Assembly (NCBI RefSeq): GCF_006538345.1
Contig: NZ_BJKL01000009.1
Span: forward strand, 140,868 to 204,867
Reading direction: 5' to 3'
Length of the DNA stretch: 64,000 bases
From: Alteromonas sp. KUL49
GTDB taxonomy: Bacteria; Pseudomonadota; Gammaproteobacteria; Enterobacterales; Alteromonadaceae
Below, one piece after another: positions 54,131-62,084 of this stretch (position 1 is its first letter; each line of letters begins with the position of its first letter). Under the pieces are notes generated by a model, which saw nothing but the letters and a program-made list of their open reading frames with translations, searched no databases and had not been told where the DNA came from. Both the position numbers and the translations under genes were made by a program.

Positions 54131-54454
54131 TTATGACTTATTCTCTAACCAAGGATTAGGTTTATCACCCTTTGGATTAGCAGTAGAGCTGGAAGAGGGA
54201 TTGCTAACTTTAGATGCGCTAGGTTTGGGTTTAGGTTTGGGCTTGTGCCCCTTGCTACGCAAATATAGATTTTCCACTTTTTCCCGAGCCCAAGGTGTGC
54301 GGCGCAAAAATGTAAGGCTAGATTTGATACTAGGGTTACTTTTAAAGCAGTTGATATTGATGCGTGCACTGAGTCCTTCCCATCCCATGGATTCTTGTAA
54401 CTCGGTGAGCATGGCTTTTAGGGTAACGCCGTGAAGAGGGTCGTTGCTATTCAT
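54131..54454 (-). CDS. VF530-family DNA-binding protein
   Basis: A 107-residue protein. The N-terminal 75 residues match the VF530 (DUF2132) family: [35 protein letters not shown] and [13 protein letters not shown]. These small helical proteins bind double-stranded DNA in the Vibrio example. The C-terminal 40 residues are low-complexity, with a KPKPKPKP run, and are probably disordered and nucleic-acid binding. It follows the RRM gene by two bases, so the two are co-transcribed. Confidence 0.88.
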   Translation of the reverse strand: MNSNDPLHGVTLKAMLTELQESMGWEGLSARININCFKSNPSIKSSLTFLRRTPWAREKVENLYLRSKGHKPKPKPKPSASKVSNPSSSSTANPKGDKPNPWLENKS

Positions 54455-54456
54455 GA

Positions 54457-54810
54457 TTATTCGCTGTCTTCGCTTTGCTCTGGCGCAGTGCGATTTGCGT
54501 TAGCCCACACATCATCGGGAATATCTCTGGGCGGTGGCGTTTCATACTCTGCGGCTTCGGCCTGTTTTTTCTCTTGATTCGACCACTTAACACGAATTTT
54601 CTTACCCTCGATAACTTTAGCATTGAGCGTTTTAATCGCCTTATCGGTCTCTTCTTGGGTGCTCATCTCTACAAAGCCAAACCCCTTAGATAACCCCGAC
54701 TTGTCATCCATTACTAAGTCGCACGACACCATAGTGCCACATTCAAAAAACAGGTCTTCTAGGTCTTCTTGGGTAAATGATTTGGGTAAATTGCGAACTA
54801 ATATGCTCAA
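54457..54810 (-). CDS. RNA-binding protein with one RRM domain
   Basis: A 117-residue protein with a single RNA recognition motif: RNP2 ILVRNLP at the N-terminus and RNP1 KGFGFVEM near residues 42-49, followed by an acidic/Gln-rich tail. Bacterial RRM proteins of this size bind single-stranded RNA and are often cold-induced. The start must be TTG at 54810: an in-frame stop lies four codons upstream and no ATG precedes RNP2. The leader has two strong hairpins, so expression may be limited at translation. Confidence 0.85.
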   Translation of the reverse strand: MSILVRNLPKSFTQEDLEDLFFECGTMVSCDLVMDDKSGLSKGFGFVEMSTQEETDKAIKTLNAKVIEGKKIRVKWSNQEKKQAEAAEYETPPPRDIPDDVWANANRTAPEQSEDSE

Positions 54811-54841
54811 AGTTTGGCTCAGCTAAATGAAGAATGTGTGA

Positions 54842-54861
54842 TACATGCATTGTAGCATGTA
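54842..54861 (-). promoter_or_regulatory. hairpin in the RRM gene leader
   Basis: Seven-base perfect arms TACATGC and GCATGTA around a six-base loop, 32 bases before the TTG start. A second hairpin, GCACC and GGTGC, lies near 54897-54911. Possible RNA-level control. Confidence 0.4.
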
Positions 54862-55067
54862 GGTGAGGGAACACAGTAGCGACTTGGTGCTTTTCTGCAC
54901 CAGTGTGGTGCCCTATGGTTACCCTGCAATTCCCCAAGGTAAAAAGCGGTACAAACAAACCTTAAAAACCATTTAAATCATAACCTTATCTATAAACCAG
55001 CAATATTGACTTCATGGTCAAATAATTGCTTTAAAACTATAATACTTTGCTCAGAGCTGTGATAACC

Positions 55068-56429
55068 ATGCTTAACAATAATGAGGTCCTCTACGGATTA
55101 GAAGACAAGCCCAAAGTTACCCATTGTATTAATGCTGCACTACAGCATGTGATGGCGTGCTTTATTGGCATTATTACTCCAACCCTCATTATTGGTGGCG
55201 CATTAGGTTTAACCGCAGAAATGCCCTATCTCATCAGTATGGCGTTGATGGTCAGTGGCGTATCCACTTTTATTCAAGCTAAAACCTTTGGCCCCGTAGG
55301 GTGTGGCCTTATCGCGGTACAAGGGACCAGCTTTACTTTTATCAGCGCCCTGTTAGTGGCAGGCTTTATGGTGAAAGACAAAGGCGGTACTAATGAAGAC
55401 ATACTCGCCATTATGTTTGGCATTTGCTTTTTTGGAGCCTTTGTTGAAGTTATTCTCAGTCAGTTCATTGGCTTTTTTAAGGCCGTGATTACACCGCTCA
55501 CTACCGGAATTGTTATCACCACCATAGGCATCACCCTAATAAAAGTGGGTATGACCGACCTTGCTGGCGGCTATGGGGCGAGTAACTATGGCTCACCTGA
55601 AAATCTAAGCTTAGGTTTCACTGTGCTGGTGATTGTTGTACTGCTCAATATGTCGAAGCACCCCATGCTTCGACTTTCTGCTATCTTCATTGGCATGTTA
55701 GCCGGTAGTTTACTGGCGTGGTGGCAAGGGATTTTGTCTTTCGATTCAATGATAGAACTGCCGTTATTCGCAGTACCTCAGCCTTTCAAGTATGGCATTT
55801 CCTTTCAGTGGGACGTGTTTATTCCTGTGGCACTGGTTTATTTTCTTAGCGCCATCGAAACCTCGGGCGATCTAACGGCCAACAGCTTGTTTTGCAAACA
55901 GCCCATCACCGGTCCTCTGTACTTAAAACGTATCAAAGGGGGCATTTTAGCCGACGGCGTAAACTCCATGCTTGCGGCAGTATTCAACAACTTTCCTAAT
56001 ACTACGTTTGGTCAAAACAACGCGGTTATTCAGCTCACTGGCGTGGCGAGTCGTCATGTGGGTTTTTACATTGCGGGGCTGCTTGTGTTGTTGGGCCTAT
56101 TTCCGGCAATCGGCGGTGTTATTCAACTCATGCCTAAATCGGTGTTAGGCGGCGCGACCTTAGTCATGTTTGCGACTATTGCCGTAGCGGGAGTAAAAAT
56201 TCTCACAAACGATCCTATCGATCGTCGCAAAAGCTTAATTATAGCCACATCATTAGGCTTGGGCTTAGGTGTGATGATGGTGCCTGATGTACTGTCTCAA
56301 CTACCACCATTGGCAAAGAACATCTTTTCTTCATCGGTCACTGTTGCCGGCTTTTGTGCCATCATCATGAGCATAATCATACCCCAAAGCAGTGAGCCAG
56401 CCCCCGTATTAACACAGCAAGAACAGTAG
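55068..56429 (+). CDS. NCS2-family uracil/xanthine permease
   Basis: A 453-residue permease of the nucleobase:cation symporter-2 family, with about 12-14 hydrophobic segments. The family block NNFPNTTFGQNNAVIQLTGV (about 314-333) and the substrate-region ALVYFLSAIETSGDLTA, whose Glu is the usual purine-binding residue, are present. The ATG at 55068 is preferred over an upstream TTG. Xanthine, uric acid or a similar purine is more likely than uracil because the next gene is an oxopurine-deaminase-like amidohydrolase, 12 bases away. Confidence 0.9.
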   Translation: MLNNNEVLYGLEDKPKVTHCINAALQHVMACFIGIITPTLIIGGALGLTAEMPYLISMALMVSGVSTFIQAKTFGPVGCGLIAVQGTSFTFISALLVAGFMVKDKGGTNEDILAIMFGICFFGAFVEVILSQFIGFFKAVITPLTTGIVITTIGITLIKVGMTDLAGGYGASNYGSPENLSLGFTVLVIVVLLNMSKHPMLRLSAIFIGMLAGSLLAWWQGILSFDSMIELPLFAVPQPFKYGISFQWDVFIPVALVYFLSAIETSGDLTANSLFCKQPITGPLYLKRIKGGILADGVNSMLAAVFNNFPNTTFGQNNAVIQLTGVASRHVGFYIAGLLVLLGLFPAIGGVIQLMPKSVLGGATLVMFATIAVAGVKILTNDPIDRRKSLIIATSLGLGLGVMMVPDVLSQLPPLAKNIFSSSVTVAGFCAIIMSIIIPQSSEPAPVLTQQEQ

Positions 56430-56441
56430 GAAATTATACCC

Positions 56442-57806
56442 ATGTTAACTAAAACCCTGTGGTTAAAATCACCCGCAGCCGTATTCACAGGGAACAGCAC
56501 TAATGCCGACAATGGCATAGTCATTCAGGGTGACAAAATTGTAGAGTTGGTGGCCGCTGGCGAAACACCAACAACACCTATAGACAGCTATATCGATTGT
56601 AGTAATCAGGTAATTACCCCGGGGTTAATCAATACCCATCACCACTTTTACCAAACTCTCACTCGATGTGTACCCGGTGCATTAAACAAACCTTTGTTTC
56701 CGTGGCTCAAGTTCTTGTACAAGGTGTGGCAAAACCTCGATGAAGAAATGATTTACACCGCAACTCAACTTGCTGGTTTAGAACTCATGGTATCAGGTGC
56801 AACATGTATTTCTGATCATCACTATGTGTTTCCTAAAGGGTTAGAAAACGCCATAGATATTCAGGTAGACGCTATTAACAGTTTGGGTTGCCGTGGTGCA
56901 TTAACACGTGGCTCGATGAGCCTAGGCGAGAGCGATGGCGGGCTTCCGCCCGACAGTGTTATTCAAACAGAAGATGTGATTTTGGCCGACAGCCAGCGAC
57001 TTATTAGTCGTTATCACGACCGTTCAGACTCTGCCAAAATACGCATTGCATTGGCCCCGTGTTCGCCGTTTTCAGTATCCACACCGCTAATGAAAGATAC
57101 AGCGGCATTAGCAGAAAAAAATGATGTACTGCTACATACCCACCTTGCAGAAACCGAAGACGAAAACAATTTCTGCCTTCGAGAATACGGCATGCGCCCG
57201 TTAGACTATTTAGAATCGGTAGATTGGCTTACCTCACGCACATGGCTTGCCCACGGAATTCACTTTACCGAGGATGAAATTCAGCGCTTGGGTAAAGCCA
57301 AAGTAGGCATAGCTCACTGCCCTAGTTCAAACATGCTATTAGCGTCGGGGATCTGCCCTACAGTAGAGCTTCAACAAGCCGGTTGTAACATCGGTTTAGC
57401 GGTTGACGGCTCGGCGTCTAACGATTGCTCGAACATGATTCAAGAAGCTCGGCAGTCTTTGCTTCAACAAAGACTTCGTTACGGTGCAGAACTTATTACC
57501 GCTGATCGGGTGTTGGGTTTTGCAACCCAAGGTTCAGCCAAAGTGCTGCATTGGGATAACATCGGCCAATTTGCTGTAGGTATGCAAGCTGATGTCGCCG
57601 TGTTTGGTTTAGATGAGCTGCGCTTCTCAGGGGTGGGTAGTCCACTCGACGCACTCGTCACCTGCGGTGCCCATCAAGTCGATAAGCTCATGGTGGCAGG
57701 GCAATGGGTAATCGAAGACGGACAACACTCCCAAATAAACCCACAACAACTTATCGAAAAGCATCAACAACTGGCTAAAACCCTTCAGAGTAAAGTGAGT
57801 ATGTAA
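56442..57806 (+). CDS. amidohydrolase, probable 8-oxoguanine deaminase
   Basis: A 454-residue cytoplasmic enzyme of the amidohydrolase superfamily (TIM barrel). Metal ligands are visible in NTHHHFYQT (HxH pair), HTHLAETEDE, AHGIHFTEDE and the aspartate of VDGSASND. The HLAETEDE and SDHHYVFP blocks match the guanine/8-oxoguanine deaminase and hydroxyatrazine-hydrolase subgroup. 8-oxoguanine deamination yields uric acid, which would fit the permease in the same operon. The exact substrate is inferred. Confidence 0.82.
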   Translation: MLTKTLWLKSPAAVFTGNSTNADNGIVIQGDKIVELVAAGETPTTPIDSYIDCSNQVITPGLINTHHHFYQTLTRCVPGALNKPLFPWLKFLYKVWQNLDEEMIYTATQLAGLELMVSGATCISDHHYVFPKGLENAIDIQVDAINSLGCRGALTRGSMSLGESDGGLPPDSVIQTEDVILADSQRLISRYHDRSDSAKIRIALAPCSPFSVSTPLMKDTAALAEKNDVLLHTHLAETEDENNFCLREYGMRPLDYLESVDWLTSRTWLAHGIHFTEDEIQRLGKAKVGIAHCPSSNMLLASGICPTVELQQAGCNIGLAVDGSASNDCSNMIQEARQSLLQQRLRYGAELITADRVLGFATQGSAKVLHWDNIGQFAVGMQADVAVFGLDELRFSGVGSPLDALVTCGAHQVDKLMVAGQWVIEDGQHSQINPQQLIEKHQQLAKTLQSKVSM

Positions 57807-57872
57807 CTGCATTTAGGCGAATAACCCGTTAGAATCACCTTGTTGTTGCAGTTAATATAACAAGGTTTTCTA

Positions 57873-58196
57873 ATGAGCGAATTATTCGCCTCACTTTCTC
57901 GATTACTCAGCCCCTACTATACCGATCTCAGCATTATGCTTATGGCGACGATACTTGTGGTATACGGCGACGTGATCAACAAACACCTCAAACGCATACT
58001 GTCGCCGTATCACTTTGTAATTCGGGTGAGCCTTTTCGTACTTCTATGCGCTTTTGGTTATGGTGCACTCACTCTGTTCGGCGCACCTTTTTTGCATCAT
58101 ATCATTGCGTACTTACCTTGGCAGTATCAGGGTGCTGGTTTTGTGGCAGCGTTCTTAGCCATTGGCATATTAGCTGAGCGCAGGCGTTATATTTAG
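57873..58196 (+). CDS. DUF3392 membrane protein
   Basis: A 107-residue inner-membrane protein with three hydrophobic segments. It matches the DUF3392 family of gammaproteobacteria (SPYYTDLSIMLMATILVVYGD, HFVIRVSLFVLLCAFGYG). No function is known. It has its own AAGG-type site and is likely independent of the purine genes. Confidence 0.85.
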   Translation: MSELFASLSRLLSPYYTDLSIMLMATILVVYGDVINKHLKRILSPYHFVIRVSLFVLLCAFGYGALTLFGAPFLHHIIAYLPWQYQGAGFVAAFLAIGILAERRRYI

Positions 58197-58204
58197 CGCT
58201 ATCA

Positions 58205-59779
58205 CTAGCGCAAGGAAAGCACTGCATCGGGTACAAATAGGCATATTACGCAAAGCACCACAGACCAACTTGCTAACAGCAACGCCGTAGTTCGGTTTAT
58301 GCCAATCACACTGGTTAGGTTGTTTTCACCATCAGTATCATTGGGGAAACGCTGACTAGCAATAACACCCACGCCTAAAGTCACAACAAACCCAATAAGG
58401 TTCCACCAGAACCAAAATATAGGGCTGCCCGATAGCCAAAACGCCACATTTACCAATACGCCTGTAATCAATCCAATATTGGCCGCTTTACCAGAAATTC
58501 TCGTCAGGTGTATGCCGGCAATAAAAGTAGCCAGCACAGGGCCGTAAAATACTGAGCCAATTTTATTAATAGCTTCGATAACCGTAGGGGCAATATCTCC
58601 GGCATAAAATGACAGTATTAACGTCACAAGCCCCCAACCCACACCGGCAATTTTGGCGTTGCGCAAATACTCGGTATTGCTGAACGGTGTTTTTCGCAAT
58701 CGCTGAATATCTTCTACCGTGACTGCCGATAAGCTATTGATGGCTGAACTTAAGCTCGACATGGCAGCACCCATAATTGCCACCAAAAGTAAACCGACAA
58801 TACCCGCAGGAAGATAGTTAACAATAAAAATAGGGATCATCCAATCGGGAGACTCCACTGGGATCTGAGCGCGAATGGCAGGCGTACTCATCACCACAGT
58901 ACCAATCACCAACCCGGCTAGACAGTACAGCAAGGTAATGGGGAAGCGACAAAAAGCCACCGTGAGGAGCATTTTCCGTAAGTCACCCACTGACTGCGCC
59001 GACAGCGAACGCTGGGCTTCAGACTGATCGCAGCCGTAATACGAGGCATACAAGATTACCCCGCCGAATATCATGGGTAATAGGCCAAAGTCACTATGGG
59101 TTAACCCAGCAGATTCAGTATTGACTGCCATCAAGCGCTCGCCATCTACGTTGGCAAAAACATTCGCCCAACCACCTGCGGCGTCTAAACCCGCCCATAA
59201 ACACAAGCCCGCGCCCATCACGATTAATGCCATTTGAATGGCATCGCCATACACGACGGCTTTCATACCGCCCATGGCAGAATACACCAAGGTGATCACC
59301 CCGATAGCCACAAGCGAATGCCACTGCGACAACCCCATGGTGCCTTGCAGTATTAAAGAAATGGCGTAAATCATAATGGCCGTGGCGAACGAACGGCTAA
59401 GCTGAAACACAAAGCTGATAAGCAAACGGGTTGAGCGGGTAAAACGCCGTTCAAGGTAGTCGTACACGCTCACTACACCAGCAGCGTGTAAGGTGGGTAA
59501 TAAACGCCACAGCATGATGATTACTGCCAAAGGCAATGCCAGTTCATACGACAACCAAATGAGGCCGCCACCTTCACGCAGCCCCACAAATGCGGGGGCA
59601 GAAATAAAACTGATGGCCGACAACTGGGTAGCCATAACCGATAGCGCTAATGCAGGCCAGCCAAGGGTTCGCCCCCCTAAAAAATAGTCTTTACTGTTTT
59701 TTTGGCTGCGAAAGAAAACACCTAAACCGAGCAAAGAGACAAGGTAGATAGCGACAATGGCATAATCGAGGGTAGTCAT
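58205..59779 (-). CDS. sodium:solute symporter family protein
   Basis: A 524-residue transporter of the SSS family with about 13 membrane helices, starting at the ATG at 59779; an upstream TTG frame extension is rejected. Landmarks are GRTLGWPALALSVMATQLSAISFI, FVFQLSRSFATAIM and GGMKAVVYGDAIQM. SSS proteins carry sugars, amino acids, nucleosides or vitamins with sodium. The substrate is open. It is convergent with DUF3392, eight bases apart. Confidence 0.9.
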   Translation of the reverse strand: MTTLDYAIVAIYLVSLLGLGVFFRSQKNSKDYFLGGRTLGWPALALSVMATQLSAISFISAPAFVGLREGGGLIWLSYELALPLAVIIMLWRLLPTLHAAGVVSVYDYLERRFTRSTRLLISFVFQLSRSFATAIMIYAISLILQGTMGLSQWHSLVAIGVITLVYSAMGGMKAVVYGDAIQMALIVMGAGLCLWAGLDAAGGWANVFANVDGERLMAVNTESAGLTHSDFGLLPMIFGGVILYASYYGCDQSEAQRSLSAQSVGDLRKMLLTVAFCRFPITLLYCLAGLVIGTVVMSTPAIRAQIPVESPDWMIPIFIVNYLPAGIVGLLLVAIMGAAMSSLSSAINSLSAVTVEDIQRLRKTPFSNTEYLRNAKIAGVGWGLVTLILSFYAGDIAPTVIEAINKIGSVFYGPVLATFIAGIHLTRISGKAANIGLITGVLVNVAFWLSGSPIFWFWWNLIGFVVTLGVGVIASQRFPNDTDGENNLTSVIGINRTTALLLASWSVVLCVICLFVPDAVLSLR

Positions 59780-59896
59780 GAGCGCACTCCGTTGCTGCAA
59801 CTTACAAAAGGCGTAGTGGTTATTTAATCAACAACCACTCTACCCTAGTGCAACACAAGACGCACTCACAAATTTTGCTAAGCTACCGTAAGTTAG

Positions 59897-59928
59897 AAAA
59901 GATAACGTAATGAATTAGTTATCTTTTT
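59897..59928 (-). terminator. terminator hairpin at the end of the first HAF-like gene
   Basis: On the minus strand AAAAAGATAAC pairs with GTTATCTTTT; the first arm overlaps the stop codon and the second ends in four Ts. The second paralogue has the same kind of structure. Confidence 0.55.
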
Positions 59929-61976
59929 AACCAAGTAAAACGAACATTTCGACGTGAAAGCATCAGTAACATTAGCAATGCTGTAAACACCATCGCCTGC
60001 GGCGCCGCCACACTACTTACCAGGTTAGGTGCACGAGCCAATTGAATCGTCGCCTGATAAATCGTTGATGTATTGTTGTTTTGATCGTACGCCCTACCAA
60101 CAACTTGCCCACTGTCGTTCAAATAAAGACCATCGTATAGTGCCAATAAGTCAAAGTCTGTTAATGAGTCTTCGAGAATACTGCCCAAATCAAAAAAGCC
60201 ATCGTTCACCGTAAAACCCATTGCACGCCATTGCTGGTTATTATTGCTATCGAAAAAGCTATAACGGCCAAGCGCTACGCCTGCATCATTAATAAATTGA
60301 AAAATGGAATAGCTATAACCCGTTAGCGCATTAACCGCGTTAGGTAAATTAAAGGTATACATAACCGCAGAGCTCAAATCTCGATACCAAGCCGTATGTC
60401 CTTGATGAGCATTACTATTGCTGTCTCTGCGTTCAGAATAGCCAATAACGTCACCCAGTTCATTTTGCCCGTTTATCCAACTACGTTGATAGTTGTTAGT
60501 TCCCGTGTGTGTTGCATCAAAAATACCTAATCGGGTAGTCACACCATCAATGGCCTGCCAAGCACTTTGGCCTTGATAATTGTTACTGCTATCTCGGCGC
60601 TGTGAGTATCCAATCACATGTCCAGCTTCATTCTGTCTGTTCAAGCTACTGTATTGGTAGTTGTTGCTTCCAGTATGTTCAGCATCATAAAGCCCTATTT
60701 TTGTGGTTATGCCGTCGACCGCTTGCCACACACTTCGACCTTCCCCAGCGTTTGTTGAACTATTGCGGCGGTCACTGTATCCGGCTACATCGCCAGCTTC
60801 ATTCTGAAATTGTGCATAACTCGTGCGATAGCCATTAGTACCTGTGTGAGCAGAATCTGTTAGGCCAATTTGGGTAGTCACGCCATCCACCGCTTGCCAA
60901 ACGTCTCTTCCTTCAAAGTTATTAGTACTGCTGTTTCTGCGATCAGAATACCCTATAAGGCTTCCGGCTTCGTTCTGTGCCTGAATGGTACTGTACTGGT
61001 AATCGTTTGAGCCAGTATGCGCCGCTGTGGTTAAACCAACTCGTGTAGTAACGCCATCAACCGCCTGCCAAGCGCTTTGCCCTTGCCCTGCATTGGTACT
61101 GGAATTGAGTCGCTGAGAAGTGCCCGCCACGTCACCGGCCTCATTTTGAAACTGAGCATAGCTGTTTTGATAATTATTTGTACCCGTATGTGCAGAATCC
61201 GTCAGTCCAATTCGGGTTGTTGTTCCATTTGAATACTGCCAAGCACTTCGCCCCTCATAGTTGTTAGTAGTACTGTTTCTTCTGTCTGATTCACCAATAA
61301 CATCGCCTGCTTCATTAATGTCTCTTGCGTAACTAACTTGATAGTTATTGGTACCCGTATGCGCACTGTCGGTGAAACCTAACTGAGTCATTGCTCCGTT
61401 CTCCGCCACCCATACAGTACGGCCCTCGTAGTTATTATTACTGCTATTACGGCGTTCCGAGTAGCCAATAACTGCTCCCGCCTCATTTTGAGCAGTCGCA
61501 TTGCTGTACTGGTAGTTGTTTGAACCAGTATGTGCAGCATCTGTGTAACCTAATCGAGTAGTCACGCCATCCACCGCTTGCCAAGCACTCTGTCCTTCAT
61601 AACCGTTAGTACTACTGTTACGGCGTTGCGAGTAGCCAATAACGTCACCCGCTTCGTTTTGCTGGCTAGCATTGCTATACTGATAATTATTAGTACCTGT
61701 ATGAGTAGCATTTGTTAAACCCAGCTTGATGGTAACACCATCCACCGCTTGCCATGCTGTTTGCCCTTCATAATTGTTATTACTACTATTTCGTCGTTGA
61801 GAGTAGCCTATTACGTCGCCCGCCTGGTTTTGCTGGTTTGCATAACTATATCGGTAGTTATTCGTACCCGTATGTTCTGCATCGGTGAAACCCAACACGT
61901 TAAAATCGGTAATGACGGGTTCGGCATTTGCTGTGCAGGCAAACAGTCCTGCGAGTAATAGGGTGGTCTTGTTCAT
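59919..61976 (-). CDS. secreted HAF-like repeat protein, nine 57-residue repeats
   Basis: A 685-residue exported protein from the ATG at 61976 (GGAG upstream), with a signal peptide of about 18 residues. Nine copies of a 57-residue unit follow (about 29-540), each reading roughly TDxxHTGTNNYQ, NEAGDVIGYSxRRNSS and AWQAVDGVTTRLG. Two degenerate units precede the end. The style resembles HAF extracellular repeats, thought to form beta-propeller-like blades. The C-terminus has a VAAPQ sequence, a hydrophobic helix and a basic tail, a possible sorting tail. Function is unknown; adhesion or surface coating is a guess. Confidence 0.8.
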   Translation of the reverse strand: MNKTTLLLAGLFACTANAEPVITDFNVLGFTDAEHTGTNNYRYSYANQQNQAGDVIGYSQRRNSSNNNYEGQTAWQAVDGVTIKLGLTNATHTGTNNYQYSNASQQNEAGDVIGYSQRRNSSTNGYEGQSAWQAVDGVTTRLGYTDAAHTGSNNYQYSNATAQNEAGAVIGYSERRNSSNNNYEGRTVWVAENGAMTQLGFTDSAHTGTNNYQVSYARDINEAGDVIGESDRRNSTTNNYEGRSAWQYSNGTTTRIGLTDSAHTGTNNYQNSYAQFQNEAGDVAGTSQRLNSSTNAGQGQSAWQAVDGVTTRVGLTTAAHTGSNDYQYSTIQAQNEAGSLIGYSDRRNSSTNNFEGRDVWQAVDGVTTQIGLTDSAHTGTNGYRTSYAQFQNEAGDVAGYSDRRNSSTNAGEGRSVWQAVDGITTKIGLYDAEHTGSNNYQYSSLNRQNEAGHVIGYSQRRDSSNNYQGQSAWQAIDGVTTRLGIFDATHTGTNNYQRSWINGQNELGDVIGYSERRDSNSNAHQGHTAWYRDLSSAVMYTFNLPNAVNALTGYSYSIFQFINDAGVALGRYSFFDSNNNQQWRAMGFTVNDGFFDLGSILEDSLTDFDLLALYDGLYLNDSGQVVGRAYDQNNNTSTIYQATIQLARAPNLVSSVAAPQAMVFTALLMLLMLSRRNVRFTWLKR
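60357..61892 (-). repeat. nine tandem 171-bp coding repeats
   Basis: The 57-residue units of the first HAF-like gene are encoded by a tandem array with a 171-bp period. Copies differ at many synonymous and some coding positions; the eighth unit is one codon shorter. Confidence 0.8.
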
Positions 61977-62014
61977 CACTAACTCCGTTTTAGCTGACTT
62001 CTTCGTTACTCACG
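61977..62014. repeat. duplicated upstream sequence, copy 1
   Basis: These 38 bases, which contain the ribosome site of the first HAF-like gene, are identical to 63963-64000 upstream of the second gene. The duplication therefore includes control sequence as well as the coding region. Confidence 0.9.
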
Positions 62015-62053
62015 AATGATGAAAGGTGTCTTTACTTTTTTAACTCGAAAATC

Positions 62054-62084
62054 AAAAGATAACGTACCTAATACGCTATCTTTT
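62054..62084 (-). terminator. terminator hairpin at the end of the second HAF-like gene
   Basis: Arms AAAAGATAACGTA and TACGCTATCTTTT with one mismatch and a short loop, overlapping the 3' end of the gene, then TTTTGATTTT on the minus strand. Confidence 0.65.

Noticed and set aside
55006..55021. TTGAC/GTCAA palindrome before the NCS2 permease as a purine operator
   Set aside because: Only five-base arms with no second copy; it occurs easily by chance in AT-rich DNA.
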